NCBI GenBank assembly: GCA_963784995.1
Contig: CAWATZ010000002.1
Coordinates: forward strand, 372,001 to 436,000
DNA length: 64,000 nucleotides
Source of the DNA: CAWATZ01 sp963784995
Lineage (GTDB): Bacteria > Planctomycetota > Planctomycetia > Gemmatales > Gemmataceae
Direction of reading: 5' to 3'
The notes under the pieces are model-generated. The model saw only the letters and a list, made by a program, of their open reading frames with translations. It was not told where the DNA came from and made no database searches. A program made the position numbers and the translations under genes. The stretch's first letter is position 1, and every line of letters starts with the position of its first letter. Shown here piece by piece: positions 1-8,541 of the stretch.

Positions 1-1
1 G

Positions 2-976
2 GGCCTCGGGCGCAAGCCGGGCCCGGCCCTGGGGGTCATCTGCGCCGACTTCAACGGTGATGGCTGGCCTGACATCTTCGTCGCCAACGACGGCGTGGCC
101 AACCACCTGTGGATCAACCAGCGCGACGGCACGTTCCAGGAAGAAGCCATCCAGCGCGGCCTGGCCTACAACGAGATGGGCGTCGGCGAGGCCAACATGG
201 GGGTGGCCCTGGGGGACGTGGACGGCGACGGCCTGTTCGACCTCTTCGTCACGCACGTCCTCACGGAAACGAACACGCTGTGGAAACAGGGCCCGCGCGG
301 CCTGTTCCGCGATCAGACCACGCCGTTCGGCCTGCGCTGGCCGAAATGGCGTGGCACCGGCTGGGGGACGGTCCTGGCCGATTTTGACCACGACGGCCAC
401 AATGACCTGGCCCTGGTGAATGGCGCGGTGATGCGGGATTCGACCCAGGTCAATCCGGATCTGGGTCCGTTCTGGAAAGACTACTCGCACCGCAACCATC
501 TGTTTCGCAATGACGGCAAGGGGCGCTTTCACGATCTGAGTCCGAACAATGCCGCCTTTTGCGGCACTCCCCGGGTCAGCCGGGGCCTGCTGGTCGGCGA
601 CCTGAACAACGACGGCGCCCTGGACCTGGTGGTGACCGAGGTCGCGGGGCCCGCCCGGGTGTTCCGCAACGTCGCCCCGAACCCTGGCCGCTGGCTGCTG
701 ATCCGGGCCGTGGACCCCCGCCTCCACCGCGATGCCTGCGGCGCCGAAATCACCGTCCAGGCAGCCGGCCGACGCTGGTGGAGGCAAGTGCAGCCCGGCA
801 GCAGCTTTGCGTGCAGCAACGACCCGCGCGTTCATTTCGGTCTGGGTTCGGTAGAGCGGGTCGATGCGATCGAGGTCCTCTGGCCCGATGGACTCAAGGA
901 AACCTTTGCCGGCACGCCGACCAATCAGCAGCTGCTCCTCGAACGCGGCCGCACGACCCAGGCCGGCAAGCCCTGA
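2..976 (+). CDS. CRTAC1-type FG-GAP/ASPIC-UnbV protein, 5' end outside window
   Basis: The reading frame is open from the first bases, so the gene begins upstream of the window. The visible 324 residues contain FG-GAP/calcium-loop repeats of the D-x-[ND]-x-DG-x-D type (DFNGDGWPD, DVDGDGLFD, DFDHDGHND, DLNNDGALD), each followed by a phrase of the 'LFRNDG' kind, and end in an ASPIC/UnbV domain (CGAEITV, FGLGSVERVDAIEVLWPDG). Proteins of this family are exported beta-propellers of unclear function, frequently encoded beside TPR proteins in Planctomycetes. Here a TPR gene follows 32 bp downstream in the same direction, suggesting co-transcription. Family assignment is firm; the biochemical role is unknown. 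Confidence 0.85.
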   Translation, partial: GLGRKPGPALGVICADFNGDGWPDIFVANDGVANHLWINQRDGTFQEEAIQRGLAYNEMGVGEANMGVALGDVDGDGLFDLFVTHVLTETNTLWKQGPRGLFRDQTTPFGLRWPKWRGTGWGTVLADFDHDGHNDLALVNGAVMRDSTQVNPDLGPFWKDYSHRNHLFRNDGKGRFHDLSPNNAAFCGTPRVSRGLLVGDLNNDGALDLVVTEVAGPARVFRNVAPNPGRWLLIRAVDPRLHRDACGAEITVQAAGRRWWRQVQPGSSFACSNDPRVHFGLGSVERVDAIEVLWPDGLKETFAGTPTNQQLLLERGRTTQAGKP

Positions 977-1008
977 CCCCTGACCCCACCCCAACTCCGG
1001 GAGCCGTC

Positions 1009-2418
1009 ATGAGTTCGGAAGCTGATTCCGAGGCCCTTCAAGGCAGCCACGGTCGGAATGGCTGGCGCTGGACCTTGCTCGCCGTCGGGCTGGGCCTGGG
1101 TCTGGTCGGGTTGGGTGTCTGGTGGTCCTGGCCCCAAGCCGCTGCTCCGGAACCGCCGGTCGTGTCGCTCCAGGGGATGGACGCACCGGTGGCGGCCATG
1201 ATTTCCCAGGCCCTGGAGCGTGTCCGGAAGGATCCGCGCGACGGTGCCGCCTGGGGCCAGCTGGGCCAGGTCCTGGAGATCCACGACCGCCAGCTCAATG
1301 CCCTGGACTGCTTCATCCAGGCCGAACGCCTGGATCCCACCGAGCCGCGCTGGCCTTACCGGAGAGCTTACCTGCTTGGCCATTTTCAGGGTCCGGAGCA
1401 GGGCCTGCCGCATCTGCGCCAGGCGGTGGCCCTGGTGGCGCAACGCGATCCAGGCAACCGCGTGCCGCGGTTACGACTGGCGGAAACCTTGCTCCAGATC
1501 GGACGCCTGGACGAAGCCGGGGAACTCCTGACCCAGTTGCTGCGAGAAGACCCCGCCAGCGTCCGCGCTCACTTCCTGGCGGGACTGCTGGCGCTGACCC
1601 GCAACGACTTCGGGCCGGCCGAGGACCATCTCGCCCGGGCCGCGCAGAGTCCCAAAGCGCGGAAGAAAGTGTGCGCCCAGCTGGCCCGGCTCTTCCAGCA
1701 GCAGGGCAAGGAGCCCCTGGCAGCCGAGTTTTCCCGCCGGGCCGCGACCTTGCCAGCCGACCAGCCCTGGTACGACCCCTACGAGGCCGAGTATGCCCGC
1801 CTCGACCGGACCTACATGACCCAGTATCAGAAGACCAAGCTCCTGGAAGCTCAGGGGCAGAAGGAAGAGCTGCTGCTGGCGCTGCACGAGCTGAACCGGG
1901 ACTTCCCCAACAACCATTCCGCACTGGCCCTGGCGACCACGCTGACCCGGATGGGCGAGTGGACCCAGGCGGAAGCAATCTTCCGGCGTGCCCTGGAACA
2001 GGCGGACCTGCAGATCCCGGCCCATTGCTCGCTGGGGATCGGGCTCTACGAGCAGGGCCGGCGGCGGTGGGACACTCCCGAGCAGCGGGCCCAGGCCCGC
2101 GCCCAGGTGCAGGAGGCGGTCGAGCATCTGAACGTCGTCCGGCAGCGGAAACCCGACTCCGCCGTGGCCCATCTCTTCCACGGCCAGGCCCTGCAGCTCC
2201 TGGGGCAGTCGCGCGAGGCCCTGCGCTCCTACCGCCTGTGCATCGAGTGCCGGCCGGAGTGGCCGGACGGTCATCTGCGTCTGGGCGAACTGCTCGCGGA
2301 GCTGGGCGAAACCGGGGAGGCCTGCCGGGCCCTGGAACTGGCCGCCCAGCTGTCCCCTCCCAACGACTCCCGGGCCCGCCGCGCTCTGGACCAGGTGCAC
2401 GCCCGGAAAAAACCTTGA
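1009..2418 (+). CDS. Membrane-anchored TPR protein
   Basis: The ATG at 1009 is chosen because it lies just after the upstream CRTAC1 gene and is followed by a plausible N-terminus: about 22 polar residues, then one hydrophobic anchor (WTLLAVGLGLGLVGLGVWW), then an exported or periplasmic TPR domain. Several TPR units are recognisable (AWGQLGQVLEIHDRQLNAL, LRLAETLLQIGRLDEAGEL, LALATTLTRMGEWTQAEAI, HLRLGELLAELGETGEACR). The length is 469 aa. It is probably a scaffold working with the preceding CRTAC1 protein; the pairing is repeated twice more in this window. No catalytic motif is visible. Confidence 0.85.
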   Translation: MSSEADSEALQGSHGRNGWRWTLLAVGLGLGLVGLGVWWSWPQAAAPEPPVVSLQGMDAPVAAMISQALERVRKDPRDGAAWGQLGQVLEIHDRQLNALDCFIQAERLDPTEPRWPYRRAYLLGHFQGPEQGLPHLRQAVALVAQRDPGNRVPRLRLAETLLQIGRLDEAGELLTQLLREDPASVRAHFLAGLLALTRNDFGPAEDHLARAAQSPKARKKVCAQLARLFQQQGKEPLAAEFSRRAATLPADQPWYDPYEAEYARLDRTYMTQYQKTKLLEAQGQKEELLLALHELNRDFPNNHSALALATTLTRMGEWTQAEAIFRRALEQADLQIPAHCSLGIGLYEQGRRRWDTPEQRAQARAQVQEAVEHLNVVRQRKPDSAVAHLFHGQALQLLGQSREALRSYRLCIECRPEWPDGHLRLGELLAELGETGEACRALELAAQLSPPNDSRARRALDQVHARKKP

Positions 2419-2595
2419 ATCGCCTGGCTGTCCCCTTCCTGCGCATCCCGTCCAGGTTCTGCCGCGTTTCCAGGGCCCGTCAGCCGCAACCAACAACCCT
2501 CCCTGGTGCTTGCTGGCGACCTGCTTGCATGCCTTGACTGCACAGGGACTGGATTACAACAAAAATGAATTTTCATTTTTTTCTTTTCCTGACTC

Positions 2596-2624
2596 TTGAC
2601 AAATGAATGGGAACCCATTAATTT
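2596..2624 (+). promoter_or_regulatory. Sigma70-type promoter with palindromic operator in spacer
   Basis: TTGACA at 2596-2601 is separated by 17 bp from TAATTT at 2619-2624. The surrounding 70 bp are far more AT-rich than the rest of the window. An inverted repeat AATGGG-aa-CCCATT occupies 2606-2619, between the two hexamers, a classic position for a repressor site. It lies about 170 bp upstream of the lipoprotein gene. The second unit of the tandem duplication keeps the promoter (4527-4555) but not the palindrome. Confidence 0.6.
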
Positions 2625-2792
2625 CCAATGAAGAATAGTGAAACTGTTTTCTCACCTGGCAAGGAAGTCAACCGGGAAGACTCGCGCACCTGTTTTTCCA
2701 GCTTATTCTGTTCAAGGTCGGTTCTCCCTTTTCCAGACACGAGCTGGCCCAGGTGCAGAAGCGCAAACTATTTGTCGATTGCGAGTTCTGCC

Positions 2793-3209
2793 ATGAAACA
2801 ACCCTCTCCGTTCAGGCGAAAAGCACTGCGCCTGGCCTGCTGCCTTCTCCTTCCTCTCCTCGGGACGTTCGGTTGCGGATCGGCAGGCGAACCCGCTTCC
2901 GTCGTCGCTGGTAAGGTGACTTGCAATGGCGAAGCCGTGCCAGCAGGAACGGTGTGGTTTTTCCCCGAGGCGGCCGGTGCTTCCCCCTCACCGGCCAGCA
3001 TCGACACGGATGGCTCGTATCAGATCGTGAACTTCCCTCCTGGACCGGTGAAAATCGCCGTTGAGGGCCCGGGTCGATCCAGCGATCCGAGCAAGCCGGC
3101 GCCCCAGGTCATCTTGCCCCCACGCTACCGCGATGCCACCCAATCGGGTCTGACCTACACCGTGAAGCCCGGCAAGCAGGAGTTCCCGATCGAATTGTCG
3201 GGAAAATGA
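2793..3209 (+). CDS. Small carboxypeptidase-regulatory-like lipoprotein, copy 1
   Basis: A 138-aa predicted lipoprotein. After a basic start (KQPSPFRRKALR) there is a hydrophobic stretch ending in a lipobox-like site (LLGTFGC, about residues 20-26), so the mature protein would be lipid-anchored at Cys. The rest resembles a single transthyretin/carboxypeptidase-regulatory-like beta-sandwich: G-KV-CNG-PVPAGTV-F near the N-terminus and 'DGSYQIVNFPPGPVKIAVEGPG' type strands in the middle. Such proteins accompany DUF1559 pseudopilins in Planctomycetes. It precedes the pseudopilin gene by 175 bp. The C-terminal 75 residues are almost identical to those of the copy at 4857-5270 while the N-terminal half is clearly diverged. 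An in-frame upstream start at 2628 is considered less likely because it would bury the signal peptide. Confidence 0.8.
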   Translation: MKQPSPFRRKALRLACCLLLPLLGTFGCGSAGEPASVVAGKVTCNGEAVPAGTVWFFPEAAGASPSPASIDTDGSYQIVNFPPGPVKIAVEGPGRSSDPSKPAPQVILPPRYRDATQSGLTYTVKPGKQEFPIELSGK

Positions 3210-3384
3210 CCGAAAGCAGGAATCCTTGCGGAGGGATGCATTCCGATTTGGAGTCAAAGCCCGTTGATCGTGTGCCTTCGGTCCCACTGCCGTGGCGGGG
3301 GTGCATAGAGGAACCTGGAACTGAACCGAAGGACGATTGAGTGCGCTCCATCACTTTTTCCTCCATTTTATGGGAAGGTAGACA

Positions 3385-4278
3385 ATGAAACCTCTCCGCT
3401 TCCGGCAGCGTCCTGTTGCCTTCACGCTGATTGAGTTGCTGGTGGTGATTGCCATCATTGCCATTCTGATCGGGCTGCTGCTGCCTGCCGTCCAGAAGGT
3501 CCGCGAGGCCGCCGCCCGCAGCCAGTGCCAGAACAACCTCAAGCAAATGGGTCTGGCGCTGCAAAACTTCCATGACCAGCTCGGCTCGTTTCCCACTGGC
3601 GGCACCAACTCCCAGCCCAACGGGGCCGCCGGTGGTACGGCCCAGCGCGGCAGCTGGGCTTATTCGATCCTCCCCTTCATCGAAATGGGGGCGCTCTACA
3701 ACCAGATGGCCTCGTCGGGCACCTACAATCCACATCAGGTCGTCAAGACGTACATCTGCCCGACGCGTCGTGCTACGGCAACGTCGTCGTTACCGAATGG
3801 GTACGGGCCCATGGATTACTCGGGCGTCTGCGAGAACTCCGCCGACGCCAACATGGGCGCCGGCTATGCCCGGGGAATCATTGGGCCGTACAATCAACCT
3901 CTCATCTCGATCCCCCAGGTCATCGACGGCTCCAGCAACACCCTGGCCGTGGCCGAGAAGAACCTCTGTTTGAAGAACCTCGGCACCGGCAACGACATCT
4001 GTGACAACCAGGGCTTCACCTGGGGTTACGATTACGGCAACAGCGGCAACTACGACAATACCCTGAGCAACTACAACTACCAGGTGCAGATGGACCTGCA
4101 GGTGACCACCAACTGCAACCAGGGCAGCCACGGCTATGGCTCTTCGCACATCATGGCCATGAACGCGGCGTTCGTGGACGGTCACGTCCAGCCCGTCGCC
4201 TACACCGTCAGCATCGCGAATTTCGCCCACCTGTGTGGGATCAACGACAATGTCCCCGTCCCGGTGGGCAGCTATTGA
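3385..4278 (+). CDS. DUF1559 pseudopilin-like protein, copy 1
   Basis: A 297-aa member of the planctomycete DUF1559 family. The N-terminus has a type IV prepilin-like signal, RPVA-FTLIELLVVIAIIAILIGLLLP, with Glu at +5 relative to the predicted cleavage before Phe; Ala replaces the more usual Gly at -1. The following amphipathic helix 'AVQKVREAAARSQCQNNLKQMGLAL' and the C-terminal H-x-G type strand 'AAFVDGHVQP' are family hallmarks. It probably inserts in the inner membrane and is processed by a prepilin peptidase; assembly into a pseudopilus is inferred, not shown. The start has a good ribosome site (GGGAAGGTAG) 5 bp upstream. A paralogue differing at only about a dozen residues lies at 5447-6343. 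Confidence 0.93.
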   Translation: MKPLRFRQRPVAFTLIELLVVIAIIAILIGLLLPAVQKVREAAARSQCQNNLKQMGLALQNFHDQLGSFPTGGTNSQPNGAAGGTAQRGSWAYSILPFIEMGALYNQMASSGTYNPHQVVKTYICPTRRATATSSLPNGYGPMDYSGVCENSADANMGAGYARGIIGPYNQPLISIPQVIDGSSNTLAVAEKNLCLKNLGTGNDICDNQGFTWGYDYGNSGNYDNTLSNYNYQVQMDLQVTTNCNQGSHGYGSSHIMAMNAAFVDGHVQPVAYTVSIANFAHLCGINDNVPVPVGSY

Positions 4279-4298
4279 TCCTTGGGACTTGTGCCGGG

Positions 4299-4321
4299 GG
4301 AGGGTGCCCCCTTCACCCTCC
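4299..4321 (+). terminator. Stem-loop after pseudopilin copy 1
   Basis: Perfect 8-bp stem (GGAGGGTG/CACCCTCC) with a 7-nt loop, 20 bp after the stop codon and followed by a short T-rich stretch. Plausible intrinsic terminator closing the first lipoprotein-pseudopilin unit. Confidence 0.5.
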
Positions 4322-4526
4322 TCCCGTGTTTTCGTGTCGGACCTGACTCCAGGTCGGCACACAGGACGGCCCTGACTCTGCTGGCGACCGGGACGGGGTT
4401 CTGCCCGGAACGGTTTCTTGCTGGCTTTCAGGCGACAACAAAAGCCTCCTCCTGGATTTGCTGCCGTTCTTCCGCCCTTGGCGGTATGAACTGGGGGTTT
4501 CTGCGCCCTTTTTCTTATTTCCCCTC

Positions 4527-4555
4527 TTGACAAACACATTTCGCTCCAGTAATGT
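4527..4555 (+). promoter_or_regulatory. Sigma70-type promoter of the second lipoprotein-pseudopilin unit
   Basis: TTGACA at 4527-4532, 17-bp spacer, TAATGT at 4550-4555, preceded by the same CTC as at 2596. The spacer sequence is different from that of the first unit and lacks its palindrome. The distance to the lipoprotein start at 4857 is about 300 bp, longer than in copy 1, because the leader carries an extra segment. The 580-bp gap between 4279 and 4856 otherwise shows only the terminator-like hairpin and no convincing gene. Confidence 0.55.
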
Positions 4556-4856
4556 CCAGGATAAAGATGTGTTATTCCCATTAGTGCTGTGTCCTGCGAG
4601 TTAGCTTCCGTCCGTCCAATCAGAGAACCAATTGGCCGGTAGGGTAAGCTCTTGTGACGGAAACAGTGAACATCTGTTTCTGTCTGGTGGCGAATGCAAT
4701 CGACACAACCCCCGGTGGGAATGGCCAAACGGCAAGACATCAAGGCTCGCACCTGTTTTTCGGCCTCTTCTGTTCAAGGCCGGTTCTCCCTTCTCCAGAA
4801 ACTGGCTGGCTCCAGGTTGCAGAAACACTCTCTCTGTTTCGCCTGTGAGTTTCTCC

Positions 4857-5270
4857 ATGAATCCAGCATCCTCTTTTCTTCGCAAACCACTGTGCCTGGC
4901 TTGCTGTCTCCTTCCTCTGCTGGGAATGTTCGGTTGCGGATCGTCAGGCACCCCTGCTTCCGTGGTGACCGGGAAGGTGACCTGCAATGGACAACCTGTG
5001 CCAGCCGGCACGGTGACGTTCTTCTCGGAGACACCGGGCGTTTCCCCTTCGCCGGCCAGCATTGACATGGATGGCTCGTATCAGATCGTGAACTTCCCTC
5101 CTGGACCGGTGAAAATCGCCGTTGAGGGGCCGGGTCGATCCAGCAATCCGAGCAAGCCGGCGCCCCAGGTCATCTTGCCCCCACGCTACCGCGATGCCAC
5201 CCAATCGGGTCTGACCTACACCGTGAAGCCCGGCAAGCAGGAGTTCCCGATCGAATTGTCGGGAAAATGA
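4857..5270 (+). CDS. Small carboxypeptidase-regulatory-like lipoprotein, copy 2
   Basis: A 137-aa paralogue of the product of 2793-3209 with the same architecture: basic start, hydrophobic signal with lipobox-like LLGMFGC, then one beta-sandwich-like domain. From about residue 62 onward (SID-DGSYQIVNFPP...) it is identical to copy 1 except for one or two positions, whereas residues 1-60 differ at many positions. The 176-bp gap to the downstream pseudopilin is also almost identical between the copies. The start is the ATG directly before the signal peptide. Expected to be an anchored envelope protein expressed with the pseudopilin; function unknown. Confidence 0.8.
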   Translation: MNPASSFLRKPLCLACCLLPLLGMFGCGSSGTPASVVTGKVTCNGQPVPAGTVTFFSETPGVSPSPASIDMDGSYQIVNFPPGPVKIAVEGPGRSSNPSKPAPQVILPPRYRDATQSGLTYTVKPGKQEFPIELSGK

Positions 5271-5446
5271 CCGAAAGCAGGAATCCTTGCAGAGGGATGC
5301 ATTCCGATTTGGAGTCAAAGCCCGTTGATTGTGTGCCTTCGGTCCCACTGCCGTGGCGGGGGCGCAAAGAGGTATCTGGAACCTGAGCCGAAGGACAATT
5401 GAGCGCGCTCCATCACTTTTTCCTCCATTTTATGGGAAGGTAGACA

Positions 5447-6343
5447 ATGAAACTTCTTCTCCGCTTCCGGCAGCGTCCTGTTGCCTTCACGCTGATTGAG
5501 TTGCTGGTGGTCATTGCCATCATTGCCATTCTGATCGGGCTGCTGCTGCCTGCCGTCCAGAAGGTGCGCGAGGCCGCCGCCCGCAGCCAGTGCCAGAACA
5601 ACCTCAAGCAAATGGGTCTGGCGCTGCAAAACTTCCATGACCAGCTCGGCTCGTTTCCCACCGGGGGCACCAACTCCCAGCCCAACGGGGCCGCCGGTGG
5701 TACGACCCAGCGCGGCAGCTGGGCTTATTCGATCCTCCCCTTCATCGAAATGGGGGCGCTCTACAACCAGATGGCCGCGTCGGGCACCTACAACGCAAAT
5801 GTTGTCGTCAAGACGTACATTTGCCCGACGCGTCGTGCTACGGCAACGTCGGCATTACCGAATGGGTATGGGCCCATGGATTACTCGGGCGTCTGCGAGA
5901 ACTCCGCCGACGCCAACATGGGCGCCGGCTATGCCCGGGGAATCATTGGGCCGTACAATCAACCTCTCATCTCGATCCCCCAGGTCATCGACGGCTCCAG
6001 CAACACCCTGGCCGTGGCCGAGAAGAACCTCTGTTTGAAGAACCTCGGCACCGGCAACGACATCTGCGACAACCAGGGCTTCACCTGGGGTTACGATTAC
6101 GGCAACAGCGGCAACTATGACAACACCCTGAGCAACTACAACTACCAGGTACAGATGGACCTGGCGGTGACCACCAACTGCAACCAGGGCAGCCACGGCT
6201 ATGGCTCTTCGCACATCATGGCCATGAACGCGGCGTTCGTGGACGGTCACGTCCAGCCCGTCGCCTACACCGTCAGCATCGCGAATTTCGCCCACCTGTG
6301 TGGGATCAACGACAATGTCCCCGTCCCGGTGGGCAGCTACTGA
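5447..6343 (+). CDS. DUF1559 pseudopilin-like protein, copy 2
   Basis: A 298-aa near-duplicate of 3385-4278. Differences are confined to a few places: an extra Leu near the N-terminus (MKLLLRF versus MKPLRF), TTQ for TAQ, a patch ASGTYNANVV versus SSGTYNPHQVV, SALP versus SSLP, and LAVTT versus LQVTT. The prepilin-like signal, Glu+5 and the C-terminal DGHV strand are unchanged. The clustering of changes in the middle patch suggests a surface loop free to vary. The similarity between the two units stops at the end of this gene. Confidence 0.93.
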   Translation: MKLLLRFRQRPVAFTLIELLVVIAIIAILIGLLLPAVQKVREAAARSQCQNNLKQMGLALQNFHDQLGSFPTGGTNSQPNGAAGGTTQRGSWAYSILPFIEMGALYNQMAASGTYNANVVVKTYICPTRRATATSALPNGYGPMDYSGVCENSADANMGAGYARGIIGPYNQPLISIPQVIDGSSNTLAVAEKNLCLKNLGTGNDICDNQGFTWGYDYGNSGNYDNTLSNYNYQVQMDLAVTTNCNQGSHGYGSSHIMAMNAAFVDGHVQPVAYTVSIANFAHLCGINDNVPVPVGSY

Positions 6344-6363
6344 TCCCTGAGACTCGTTCGGCC

Positions 6364-6391
6364 CCGGGTTGGTGTCCCAGCACCGACCCGG
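6364..6391 (+). terminator. Stem-loop after pseudopilin copy 2
   Basis: An 11-bp stem (CCGGGTTGGTG paired with CACCGACCCGG, one G-U pair) with a 6-nt loop, 20 bp after the stop. Different sequence from the hairpin after copy 1, so the duplication does not extend this far. Confidence 0.45.
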
Positions 6392-6448
6392 AGGTGTTCT
6401 GCCCTTGGCCTCTCCCGTTCCTCGACTGGGTCTGCAGGGCGGACGGAC

Positions 6449-8377
6449 ATGCACCGAGTTGGCTGGTTCATCGCGATCCTGGTTCTTGGGACTGGCCTGA
6501 CCTACTCTGGCGTTACCCAGCTGCAGTTTCTCCATTTCGATGACGATGCCTACGTGACCGCCAACGCCATGGTCAACCACGGTCTGACCGTGGAGGGCTG
6601 GCGCTGGGCCTGGACCAGTTTCCACGCCTCCAACTGGCACCCGCTGACCTGGCTGTCGCATGCGGTCGATTGCCAGCTCTTCCACCTGAACCCGGCCGGG
6701 CATCACCTGGTCAACCTCCTGTTCCACGTTGCCAATGCCGTGCTGCTGTTCCTGGTGCTGCGGCAGCTGACCCGGCAAACCGGGCGTTCCTTTGTGGTGG
6801 CCGCCCTGTTTGCCCTGCATCCGCTGGCGGTCGAGTCGGTGGCCTGGGTGGCCGAACGCAAGAACGTTCTCAGCACGTTCTGGGGTTTGCTGGCCCTGGC
6901 TGCTTATGCCCGCTATTGCCGGCAGCCAGGTCTGGGCCGCTACGGGCTGGTCCTGGCTGCGTTTGTTCTGAGCCTGCTGTCCAAGCCGATGCTGGTGACG
7001 CTCCCCTTCGTGCTGCTGCTTCTGGACGGGTGGCCCTTGCAGCGTCTGGCGACCACTCCGCTGCGCTGGCTGGTGCTGGAGAAGGTGCCTCTGCTCCTGC
7101 TGTCGGCGTCCGTGTGCCTGCTGACCATTCTGGCTCAGCGCAGCCAGGCACTGGCCGGGCTGGACTGGCCCCTGAGAACACGGCTGGCCAACGCCCTGGT
7201 GTCTTACGTCGCCTACCTGGGCCTGATGCTCTGGCCGGTGGATCTGGCGATCCTGTACCCTTTCGACCGCTCCAGCTTGACCCTGGTCAACGTGGTCGGT
7301 TCGGCTCTGTTTCTGCTCCTGGTGACCGGCCTTGTCCTGGCCTGCCGGCGCCGCCAACCCGCGCTGCTGGTGGGCTGGCTGTGGTATCTGGGGACCCTGG
7401 TGCCGGTCATCGGCCTGGTTCAGGTGGGAGCACAGAGCCTGGCCGACCGCTACACCTACGTTCCCTTGATCGGCATTTTTCTGGCGCTGACCTGGGCGGT
7501 GCCGGACTCCTGCTTCGAGAGACCGATCGGTCGGGTGATTCAGGGAGCAGTGGCCATCCTGTTGCTGGGCTGCGCCACCCTGACCTGGTTCCAGGTCCCC
7601 CACTGGTCCAACGATCTGACCATCTGGCACCGGGCCCGGGAGGTCACTCGGAACAACGTGATCGCCGAACAGTGCTGGGGGTCGGCGCTCGCCCGACTGG
7701 GGAAGCTCGACGAGGCGAAGGTGTGCTTCCAGCGTTCCCTGGAGATCCAGCCGGGCTACGGCCAGGCTCTGCATAACCTGGGATTGATCCTGCTCCAGGA
7801 AGGAGAAGTTGGTCAGGCCCTGGACAAGCTCAAACAGGCCGTGCGACAGTACCCCAACGATGCCACCTTCCGGAACACCCTGGGGCTGGCCCAGTTGCGA
7901 GCGAACCAGCTGGAGGAGGCGCGGGACTGTTTCCGCAAAGCGATTGAGCTGGACCCGATCGGAGCGGAAGCCTGCTGGAACCTGGCTTTTGTCCTGGACG
8001 CCCAGGGCGACCGCGAGGGGGCAGCCGCGGCCGCCGCGAGGGGCCAGCAGCTCGACCCGGCGTTCGCGGAACGGGCGTGGCGGCGGGCCCAGTATCTGCT
8101 GCAGCTCAACAATCCGAAGTACCGCTGCCTTCCCGAAGCGCTGTTCCGCGCCCAGCAGGCAAACGTGGCTTCCGGCCATCGCAACCCCGACATGCTGCTC
8201 ACGCTTGCCGAGGCCTGGGCCGTCAACGGCCGGCCGACCGAAGCTGTCGCCACAGCTCGGCGGGCCTTGGCTGTCGCCAGGGAGACAGGCCGGCTCAACC
8301 TGCTGGACGCCATTCAAATGCGCTTGCAGGAGTATCGGTCGGTCCAGGCAAAGGAGAAAGAAGCAGCCAGACCGTGA
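6449..8377 (+). CDS. Multi-spanning TMTC-like membrane protein with C-terminal TPRs
   Basis: A 642-aa protein. Residues 1-400 are very hydrophobic with roughly eight to ten membrane segments; residues 410-600 are soluble TPRs (CFQRSLEIQPGYGQALHNLG, FRNTLGLAQLRANQLEEAR, CFRKAIELDPIGAEACWNLA). Early motifs FDDDAYVT and NWHPLTWLSHAVDCQLF, and the HPLAVESVAWVAERKN segment, match the bacterial relatives of eukaryotic TMTC proteins (GT-C fold O-mannosyltransferase-like). The Asp-rich motif just after the first helix is the typical GT-C catalytic position. Glycosyl transfer from a lipid-linked donor to an exported acceptor is inferred. It lies about 105 bp after the pseudopilin unit, beyond a terminator-like hairpin. 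Confidence 0.8.
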   Translation: MHRVGWFIAILVLGTGLTYSGVTQLQFLHFDDDAYVTANAMVNHGLTVEGWRWAWTSFHASNWHPLTWLSHAVDCQLFHLNPAGHHLVNLLFHVANAVLLFLVLRQLTRQTGRSFVVAALFALHPLAVESVAWVAERKNVLSTFWGLLALAAYARYCRQPGLGRYGLVLAAFVLSLLSKPMLVTLPFVLLLLDGWPLQRLATTPLRWLVLEKVPLLLLSASVCLLTILAQRSQALAGLDWPLRTRLANALVSYVAYLGLMLWPVDLAILYPFDRSSLTLVNVVGSALFLLLVTGLVLACRRRQPALLVGWLWYLGTLVPVIGLVQVGAQSLADRYTYVPLIGIFLALTWAVPDSCFERPIGRVIQGAVAILLLGCATLTWFQVPHWSNDLTIWHRAREVTRNNVIAEQCWGSALARLGKLDEAKVCFQRSLEIQPGYGQALHNLGLILLQEGEVGQALDKLKQAVRQYPNDATFRNTLGLAQLRANQLEEARDCFRKAIELDPIGAEACWNLAFVLDAQGDREGAAAAAARGQQLDPAFAERAWRRAQYLLQLNNPKYRCLPEALFRAQQANVASGHRNPDMLLTLAEAWAVNGRPTEAVATARRALAVARETGRLNLLDAIQMRLQEYRSVQAKEKEAARP

Positions 8378-8541
8378 TTTGCCACCCTGCGGCGGTCTCA
8401 GCTCCGAGAAGGCAATCAATTCCGGGTGTGGCGAAATGTGTTCGGATCCCAGAGATCGTCGCGCCGCCGTGGGGAGAACGTCCTCAACAGATTGGCCAGA
8501 AATGTGAATTGTTGCTCATGAACGGGCGAGCCCGGTCCGGT

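Larger units (their letters stand above)
2596..6343 (+). repeat. Tandem duplication of promoter-lipoprotein-pseudopilin unit
   Basis: Unit 1 is about 2596-4278 and unit 2 about 4527-6343. Both contain TTGACA-N17-TAAT, a lipoprotein gene, a near-identical 175-bp gap and a DUF1559 gene. Identity is mosaic: high from about 3000 and 5065 onward, much lower before. This suggests either unequal selection or gene conversion restricted to the 3' part. Confidence 0.85.

Noticed and set aside
5855..8419. 854-codon open frame on the minus strand
   Set aside because: It is antisense to the pseudopilin and the TMTC-like gene, is Gln/Gly/Val-rich without any domain, and arises from GC-rich codon bias.
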